NCBI GenBank assembly: GCA_023488865.1
Contig: JAMDDG010000220.1
Coordinates: 1-6,821 of the forward strand
Length of the DNA stretch: 6,821 nt
Reading direction: 5' to 3'
Source: Bacteroidota bacterium
GTDB lineage: Bacteria; Bacteroidota; Bacteroidia; Bacteroidales; Prolixibacteraceae
In this document: positions 1 to 4,593 of the stretch, in pieces
Layout of the letters: the number at the start of each line of letters is the position of its first letter
How positions within the stretch are numbered: position 1 is the stretch's first letter
The notes under the pieces: generated by a model
Database searches by the model: none
What the model was told of the DNA's origin: nothing
The model's input: only the letters and a program-made list of their open reading frames with translations
Translations under genes and position numbers: made by a program

Positions 1-72
1 CGCAAGTACTACGCCGACCTGCTGGCAAAACGCACCACCCCAAAAGCAGATGCAATAAAACCAGCCGTATAA
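1..72 (+). CDS. C-terminal end of an unidentified protein (5' partial)
   Basis: Frame 1 is open from the window edge and encodes 23 residues (beginning RKYYADLLAKR, ending AIKPAV) before a TAA at 70-72. The residues are hydrophilic and basic with an alanine/proline-rich tail, as in many disordered C-termini. The codons are richer in G and C than those of the XRE/PIN genes downstream, which fits a resident chromosomal gene rather than the accessory module. A strong intrinsic terminator begins 26 nt after the stop, which supports this being a real gene end on this strand. There is too little sequence to name a family, and the function is unknown. Confidence 0.6.
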   Translation, partial: RKYYADLLAKRTTPKADAIKPAV

Positions 73-97
73 ATTGTTGCGATTTTTTGAAATGGAC

Positions 98-146
98 AAA
101 CCCGCCAGGCCTTGAATGTAAGGGAGGCAGGCGGGTTTTCTTTTTT
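98..146 (+). terminator. Rho-independent terminator of the upstream gene
   Basis: A 9-bp perfect stem pairs AAACCCGCC (98-106) with GGCGGGTTT (130-138). A small inner helix is possible (CCTT 110-113 with AAGG 120-123). The stem runs into a T-rich tract (136-146) interrupted by one C. The T-tract lies only on the plus-strand 3' side, so the terminator acts on the gene ending at 72 and should insulate the following module from it. Confidence 0.88.
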
Positions 147-233
147 AAACCGTGTGAATGACCTGAAAATTTCCATCAATTACAATGGTAAAGTATTTAT
201 TTTATTACCTTTACTGTTGCCAACAATATGAAC
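147..233. other. AT-rich intergenic stretch with no gene seen
   Basis: No credible reading frame or RNA gene is visible between the terminator and the repeat at 234. The only structure is a pair of mutually exclusive short inverted repeats: GGTAA (187-191) with TTACC (205-209), or GTAAAG (188-193) with CTTTAC (209-214). Both are short and AT-rich and could be chance. The stretch may be the remnant of an older insertion, but nothing shows this directly. Confidence 0.5.
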
Positions 234-256
234 CAGAACCGATACAGCCCCGTTAG
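234..256 (+). repeat. Left copy of a degenerate direct repeat flanking the XRE/PIN module
   Basis: The order of short words CAGAA (234-238), ACA (244-246), GCCC (247-250) and CGTTAG (251-256) recurs at 2075-2100 in the same orientation with small indels: CAGAA, ACA, AGCCC, four extra bases GAAA plus A, then CGTTAG. The two copies bracket the protease/PIN gene pair. This resembles cassette junctions, where a GTTAG-like core is the recombination point. The match is imperfect and was found by eye, so a chance resemblance is not excluded. Confidence 0.35.
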
Positions 257-298
257 TTGGATATGTATGGTTTTATTGTACATATAAACGTTATGGGC
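247..298. repeat. Imperfect palindrome, attC-like in layout
   Basis: Three nested complementary pairs are visible: GCCC (247-250) with GGGC (295-298), CGTT (251-254) with AACG (287-290), and ATATGTA (261-267) with TACATAT (279-285). They are separated by unequal unpaired bases (TTAT on the outer right, AGTTGG against A further in) and closed by an 11-nt loop. Paired boxes with extrahelical bases and a GTTA core are the general layout of integron attC sites. However, the boxes do not fit the standard GTTRRRY/RYYYAAC consensus, and no integrase gene is in the window. It could instead be a transcript hairpin or an operator for the downstream HTH protein. Confidence 0.4.
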
Positions 299-357
299 AA
301 TGCTATTTGACGACAGTGCAACCTTGACGCTGATGGGCATAAACTGAGAAATATCTA

Positions 358-365
358 TAACTTTG
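358..365 (+). promoter_or_regulatory. Possible Bacteroidota -7 promoter element
   Basis: TAACTTTG matches the Bacteroidota -7 consensus TAnnTTTG. It would place transcription initiation about 7 nt downstream, within a few bases of the ATG at 375, which implies a leaderless or nearly leaderless mRNA. No good TTTG-like -33 element is seen about 19 nt upstream, and this short motif can occur by chance in AT-rich DNA. Confidence 0.35.
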
Positions 366-374
366 AACAGAGAT

Positions 375-1523
375 ATGGCTGACAATATTCATATAGAAGT
401 TAATTGCAAAGTCCTTGTTTGGGCAAGGGAATCACTTGCACTCAACCGAAATCTAGCAGCAGAAAAAACGGGAATATCTGCAAAGAGGTTGACTCAGCTG
501 GAAGAAGGTGAAAAGCAAATCACATTGGACGAGTTGAAGGAGTTTTCAAAAGCATACAAACGAACTATTGCAACCCTGCTTTTAAAAGAACCACCAAAAG
601 AAAAACCACTGCCAATAGACAGGAGAACAATTGATTCAAAAGACCTTGGAAACTTTCACGAAAAGTCAATCATGGCAATTCGCAAAGCTCTTGCATTATC
701 ACAATCATACATTGAACTAAAGCATGAATTGGGAATAGAAATTTCTAAGTTCAACTTTTTGGCTTCCATTAATGACCAACCTCAATTGGTTGCAATAAAA
801 CTTCGCCAATTTTTGAATCTTGACGAATTGAGGGAAATAAAAAACATCAATTATGCCTTGGAAGCATACATTGAAAAAATTGAATCTCTTGGTATCGCAG
901 TATTCCAGTTAAGTTTAACGCAAGACAAGTTGAGAGGCTTTTCAGTGACTGATGGAACAATTCCGATTATTGGAATTAAAAGAGGTGGCGAAACTGCAAC
1001 AGCAAAAATATTTACTTTGTTTCATGAGTTGGGACACATTATTTTAAACGAAGGCGGTTTGTGTGACTTATCGGAGAAATCAACTATTGAAATTGAAAAG
1101 TGGTGCAACGCTTTTTCAGGTGAAGTAATAATTCCGTCTGCTGAAATTCTGCGAATGAATATTGTGCAAGAGCAAAAACAAGCGGGAAATAAAATTTGGA
1201 GACTAAAAGATTTGGCGGTGCTTGGAAATTATTTTCATGCAGGGCCATTGGCTATTCTTAGATGTTTGCTTGAAAACAAATTGACTACGTCAGCATTTTA
1301 CAATGAGAAACATCTGGCGTGGAATAAGCCGTCCTTCGGCAGAGCAAAAGTGCCAGAGGGAAGAAATCTTGCTAAAGAAGCAATACAAGAAAAAGGTAAG
1401 ACATACATCTCACTTGCGTTTTCGGCTTTTGACCAAAATCGGATTGACTTAAAAGACCTCTCTGACTTTTTGGGAATTAAGTTCTCTTACATTCCGAAAA
1501 CACGTCAACTACTGAATGCCTGA
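375..1523 (+). CDS. XRE-family HTH regulator fused to an ImmA/IrrE-type zinc metalloprotease
   Basis: This 382-residue protein has an N-terminal XRE helix-turn-helix (about residues 10-65, with LAAEKTGISAKRLTQLEEGE as its core). A linker is followed by an ImmA/IrrE (COG2856, formerly DUF955) peptidase. The zinc site HELGH lies at residues 217-221, and the likely third ligand is the Glu in EKWCNAF near residue 241. Family members cleave repressors or act as metalloprotease regulators, and fused HTH-protease proteins are predicted antitoxins. All key residues are intact. The C-terminal region (ISLAFSAFDQNRIDLKDLSDFLG) is of the kind found in the long fused forms. I chose ATG 375 because the frame opens at TTG 363, inside the presumed -7 element, and homology-like sequence begins only afterwards. 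The PIN gene starts 2 nt after its stop, so the two are probably translationally coupled. Its substrate is unknown; autoregulation through the HTH is likely. Confidence 0.9.
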   Translation: MADNIHIEVNCKVLVWARESLALNRNLAAEKTGISAKRLTQLEEGEKQITLDELKEFSKAYKRTIATLLLKEPPKEKPLPIDRRTIDSKDLGNFHEKSIMAIRKALALSQSYIELKHELGIEISKFNFLASINDQPQLVAIKLRQFLNLDELREIKNINYALEAYIEKIESLGIAVFQLSLTQDKLRGFSVTDGTIPIIGIKRGGETATAKIFTLFHELGHIILNEGGLCDLSEKSTIEIEKWCNAFSGEVIIPSAEILRMNIVQEQKQAGNKIWRLKDLAVLGNYFHAGPLAILRCLLENKLTTSAFYNEKHLAWNKPSFGRAKVPEGRNLAKEAIQEKGKTYISLAFSAFDQNRIDLKDLSDFLGIKFSYIPKTRQLLNA

Positions 1524-1525
1524 TA

Positions 1526-2047
1526 ATGCAATTAGATTTCAACCAGGGACAGACAATATATGTCATTGACACAAACGGACTAATTAACCTTGAATTTCTG
1601 TTCAAGTATGACAATCCTGTTTTCAAAGCTATTTGGGATGAAGTTGAAGATATGATTACACAAGGTACTTTCAAAACGATTGACTTTGTCGAAGAGGAAA
1701 TTAACAGTTATGAAGGTAAACAAGATTTCCTGAAAAACTGGGTAAAGAAATGAAAAAAGTACTTTGTTGTTAAAACTGATGGAGCAAGTATCAATGCCGC
1801 GATTCCAATTGTGAATGATGAATACAGTACAGGATTTTTTGATGCTAAGAAACAAGCAGAAGGAAAAGAAGAAGCAGATCCTTATCTGATTGGATATTGC
1901 AAAGTTCACAACTGTGTTCTTATAACAAACGAAAGCAAAACCAAGCACAACAAAATTCCTGCGGTTGCAAAAAAGAACGGGGTAAAATGTATTGACATTA
2001 ACGACTTCTTGAACGAAAGAGGTTTAAGAATGGAAAGAAGGAAATGA
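1526..2047 (+). pseudogene. DUF4411-type PIN-domain protein interrupted by an in-frame TGA
   Basis: One reading frame of 174 codons spans this interval but contains a TGA at 1751-1753. The first part (75 residues) carries the opening PIN motif YVIDTNGLI with the catalytic-type Asp15, and an acidic stretch FVEEEI. The part after the stop carries the remaining PIN hallmarks, ADPYLIGYC and VLITNES, and ends at TGA 2045-2047. Both halves are in the same frame and together have about the usual length of a DUF4411 protein, so one nonsense substitution in an otherwise intact gene is the simplest reading. PIN proteins are metal-dependent RNases and frequent toxins. The gene lies 2 nt behind an HTH-metalloprotease, a known type of toxin-antitoxin arrangement. 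Alternatives are a sequencing error, readthrough of UGA, or re-initiation at GTG 1811. The first fragment alone lacks half of the active site. Confidence 0.8.
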
Positions 2048-2074
2048 AAACCATCGTAAATCTGACACAATGGA

Positions 2075-2100
2075 CAGAAGCACAAGCCCGAAAACGTTAG
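2075..2100 (+). repeat. Right copy of the degenerate direct repeat
   Basis: CAGAA (2075-2079), ACAAGCCC (2082-2089) and CGTTAG (2095-2100) repeat, in order and orientation, the words seen at 234-256. The copy lies 27 nt after the PIN stop codon, where the 3' recombination site of a cassette would be expected. Unlike the region around the left copy, no clear palindrome surrounds it. The 120-nt gap that contains it shows no terminator and no convincing promoter for the methyltransferase. Confidence 0.35.
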
Positions 2101-2167
2101 CAGTAGGAGTGGGATCACAAAACAGAACATTAATTGTAAGACAAATAAAAAGAACATTAAGAAATAT

Positions 2168-3295
2168 ATGGCAAACAGCAATCTCACAAATGCTAAAAAT
2201 GCAAAAAACGATGAGTTCTACACTCAGTACCACGATATCGAAAAAGAAATCAATGCATATTTAGAATATAACCCTGATGTGTTTCGGGATAAGACGGTGC
2301 TGTTGCCTTGTGATGACCCGGAGTGGAGCAACTTCACCAAGTTCTTTGCTCAAAATTTTCAGCGTTTCGGTTTAAAAAAGCTCATAAGCACCAGCTTCGC
2401 TGCAGATAGTAAGAACTATAAAAATTACTATCAGCCAACTTTATTTGAAGTTAACGATCCGCAATTCGATAGTTATAAAACTACCAAAAACGGCAAAATT
2501 TTTACCTTGACGTACGACAAGACCGGTGATGGCAAAATAGATGTGAATGACTTAGAGTGGCATTACTTGGCAGGCTCTGGTGACTTTAAAAGTGATGAGA
2601 TCAAAAAACTGCGCGACGAAGCCGACATCATCATTACCAATCCGCCTTTCTCACTGTTTCGTGAGTTTTTAGCATGGATCGTTGAGGCGGATAAGCAGTT
2701 TGTGATTATTGGCAATATGAATGCCATTAAATACAAGAATCTTTTTCCACTGATTCAAGACAATAAAGTGTGGCTTGGACCAAGTATAAGCAGTGGTGAC
2801 CGGGAATTCCAAGTGCCTGATGAATATCCTTTAAACGCAGCGGGTTGGCGAATTGATAAAGAGGGTAGGAAGTTTTTGCGTATAAAAGGTGTTCGATGGT
2901 TTACTAACCTTGATCATGGTCGTCGTCACCAACCCTTGCCACTTATGTCCATGGATGACAATTTGAAGTTTAGCAAACACAAGGAAATTAAAGGTAAAGA
3001 ATCCTATGACCACTACGAAAACTATGATGCCATCGATATATCTTTTACAGATGCAATCCCAAGTGATTATGATGGTGTAATGGGTGTACCCATAAGTTTT
3101 CTTGATAAATATTCCCCTGAACAATTTGAAATTATTTGGCAAGCAAGTGGCAATACTCGTGCATCTGCACCGAGAGAAATATTAGACAGACTAAATTATC
3201 GACCACATCCAGATGATAGAGGTGGGTGTACAATAGTGAATGGTAGAAGGACTTATGATAGGATTTTTATAAAACATAGAAAAGTTACAAAATGA
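2168..3295 (+). CDS. EcoRI-family adenine-specific DNA methyltransferase
   Basis: This 375-residue protein matches the EcoRI methylase family, which transfers a methyl group from S-adenosylmethionine to N6 of adenine in DNA. The N-terminus has the family-typical NAKNAKNDEFYTQY (residues 8-21). The stretch VLLPCDDPEWSNFTKFF (44-60) occupies the cofactor-binding motif I region. The catalytic NPPF motif IV is at 158-161, within IIITNPPFSLFREFLAW. It is somewhat longer than M.EcoRI (326 residues), with an intact C-terminus (YDRIFIKHRKVTK). ATG 2168 is the only start that includes the whole conserved N-terminus, and no Shine-Dalgarno precedes it, as is common in Bacteroidota. Its stop overlaps the start of the HNH nuclease gene by 4 nt (ATGA), which implies a coupled operon and suggests that it marks self DNA for that nuclease. 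The recognition sequence cannot be read from the protein and need not be GAATTC. Confidence 0.92.
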   Translation: MANSNLTNAKNAKNDEFYTQYHDIEKEINAYLEYNPDVFRDKTVLLPCDDPEWSNFTKFFAQNFQRFGLKKLISTSFAADSKNYKNYYQPTLFEVNDPQFDSYKTTKNGKIFTLTYDKTGDGKIDVNDLEWHYLAGSGDFKSDEIKKLRDEADIIITNPPFSLFREFLAWIVEADKQFVIIGNMNAIKYKNLFPLIQDNKVWLGPSISSGDREFQVPDEYPLNAAGWRIDKEGRKFLRIKGVRWFTNLDHGRRHQPLPLMSMDDNLKFSKHKEIKGKESYDHYENYDAIDISFTDAIPSDYDGVMGVPISFLDKYSPEQFEIIWQASGNTRASAPREILDRLNYRPHPDDRGGCTIVNGRRTYDRIFIKHRKVTK

Positions 3296-4455
3296 AAACA
3301 ATCTTAAAAACCGACATCACCGTCAAAGATATTTGTGCAGGATTTGTCTATAACGAACTTGAAGGCAAGGGGTTGTTTGGCTTGTCGGGCAAATTGACCA
3401 TCCAGCCGGAATACCAGCGGAACTACATTTATGCCGATGGTAAAAAAGATGTGGCCGTTATCGAATCCATCCTTAAGGGTTACCCGCTGGGATTAATTTA
3501 TTTTGTTCGAGTGAATGATGAAAAGCTGGAAGTTTTGGACGGTCAACAACGTATCACCAGTTTTGGACGGTTTGTAACCAACAAATTTGCCGTTAAGGAT
3601 GAAAATGGTATGGAGCAATATTTTAGCGGTATTGCAGCCGACAAGCAGACGATGATTTGGGAAACGAAACTGACCATTTACGAATGCGAAGGCAGCGAAA
3701 GCGAGATAAAACAATGGTTTCGGACAATTAATATTGCCGGTATTCCGCTCAATGATCAGGAATTGCTCAACGCAATCTTCTCAGGACCATTCGTAACACT
3801 CGGCAAGGAGGAGTTTAGTAATAGCCAAAACTCCAACATCCAAAAATGGAGTGCATATGTATCTGGTAGCGCCAACCGCCAGGAGTTTTTGGAATGCGCT
3901 CTTGACTGGGTGAGCAAAGGTAACATCAGCGATTATATGAGCCGTCACCGCTTTGACACGAACATTACTGAATTAAAAACCTATTTTAATAGCGTGATTG
4001 AATGGGTATCCAGCGTATTTACCGATGTTGAAAGTGAGATGCGCGGGCTGGAGTGGGGGCGATTGTACGAAGAGTTCCACAGGAAAGCTTATGATCCGGC
4101 TAAAGTGTCGGAAGAAGTGCAGAAGCTCTACGGTGACCCGTATGTCAAAAACCGTAAGGGTATCTTTGAGTACATCCTTGGTGGTTCCGTTGACACAAAA
4201 TTGCTTGATGTCCGAGTTTTTGATGAGGCAACGAAGAAATCCGTTTACTCAACACAGACTGCTAAAGCTGAAACTAAAAGTGAATCGAACTGTCCGCTTT
4301 GTGCCATTGGACATGATGCCAACAAGAGTAAGATCTGGAAGTTGGTTGAAATGGACGCTGATCATGTATCAGCATGGAGCAAGGGTGGCGCAACAGAGGC
4401 TAAGAACTGTCAGATGTTGTGTAAAACACACAATCGAGCAAAAGGAAATCGATAG
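3292..4455 (+). CDS. DUF262 domain protein with C-terminal HNH endonuclease domain (candidate restriction enzyme)
   Basis: This 387-residue protein has two recognisable parts. Residues about 30-160 are a DUF262 (GmrSD-N/ParB-like) domain with the hallmark IQPEYQRN (37-44) and the DGQQR motif (83-87). In GmrS/SspE-type proteins this motif serves nucleotide binding or hydrolysis and sensing. A mostly helical middle of unknown function follows (about 160-325). The C-terminus is an HNH nuclease: CPLC (334-337), DADHVSAWSKGG with His358, Asn372, and the ending LCKTHNRAKG, with Cys377 and His380 as probable zinc ligands together with Cys334 and Cys337. The HNH is of the CxxC/CxxH type rather than the DUF1524 type of GmrD. 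Overlap by 4 nt with the methyltransferase gene argues for a joint restriction-modification-like function. Nuclease activity, NTP use and target are inferred. It could also act on modified DNA, like type IV enzymes. Confidence 0.88.
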   Translation: MKTILKTDITVKDICAGFVYNELEGKGLFGLSGKLTIQPEYQRNYIYADGKKDVAVIESILKGYPLGLIYFVRVNDEKLEVLDGQQRITSFGRFVTNKFAVKDENGMEQYFSGIAADKQTMIWETKLTIYECEGSESEIKQWFRTINIAGIPLNDQELLNAIFSGPFVTLGKEEFSNSQNSNIQKWSAYVSGSANRQEFLECALDWVSKGNISDYMSRHRFDTNITELKTYFNSVIEWVSSVFTDVESEMRGLEWGRLYEEFHRKAYDPAKVSEEVQKLYGDPYVKNRKGIFEYILGGSVDTKLLDVRVFDEATKKSVYSTQTAKAETKSESNCPLCAIGHDANKSKIWKLVEMDADHVSAWSKGGATEAKNCQMLCKTHNRAKGNR

Positions 4456-4532
4456 AAAATATGACTAAATGCAAGAACACCAGCTAATAATAACTAAGGC
4501 TTCGTGTGGTTGAGGGACGAAACCCGACATCA

Positions 4533-4572
4533 AAAACAAAAGGGGTTCCCAATTCGGAACCCCTTTTGTTTT
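4533..4572. terminator. Bidirectional Rho-independent terminator between convergent genes
   Basis: A perfect 17-bp stem joins 4533-4549 with 4556-4572 around the 6-nt loop CAATTC. Its GC-rich core is GGGGTTCC/GGAACCCC, flanked by A-rich and T-rich arms. T-rich sequence follows the hairpin when read on either strand, so it can end both the methyltransferase/nuclease operon (stop at 4455) and the minus-strand efflux gene (stop at 4594-4596). The 77 nt between the nuclease stop and the stem hold no gene. Confidence 0.93.
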
Positions 4573-4593
4573 GTCTATCTGTTTCTAAATCAA

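Noticed and set aside
197..385. Minus-strand open frame of 62 codons with hydrophobic stretches
   Set aside because: It has no recognisable motif, crosses the palindrome and the likely promoter and start of the HTH-protease gene, and has the composition expected from an AT-rich intergenic region.
1751..1753. TGA reassigned to an amino acid (alternative genetic code)
   Set aside because: TGA also serves as the natural end of the HTH-protease gene (1521-1523), the PIN gene (2045-2047) and the methyltransferase (3293-3295), and no other long gene here has an internal TGA.
1580..1948. Minus-strand open frame of 122 codons opposite the PIN gene
   Set aside because: It is cysteine- and phenylalanine-rich antisense noise. 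The plus strand carries clear PIN motifs on both sides of the stop.
2070..2264. Small plus-strand open frame ahead of and overlapping the methyltransferase
   Set aside because: It is low-complexity Ser/Thr/Lys sequence, is out of frame with the methyltransferase and overlaps its conserved N-terminus.
2804..2809. GAATTC sites (also at 5429-5434 and 6478-6483) as evidence of the methyltransferase's specificity
   Set aside because: Three hexamer sites in about 6.8 kb are not informative, and family membership alone does not fix the recognition sequence.
3998..4468. 156-codon plus-strand frame inside the DUF262-HNH gene
   Set aside because: The overlapping frame encodes the complete HNH motif, and this one is an Arg/Val/Cys-rich shadow.
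4498..4524. Short hairpin GG-TTCGT/ACGAA-CC between the nuclease stop and the terminator
   Set aside because: It has only seven base pairs with a mismatch and an 11-nt loop, no T-tract, and a strong terminator immediately follows.
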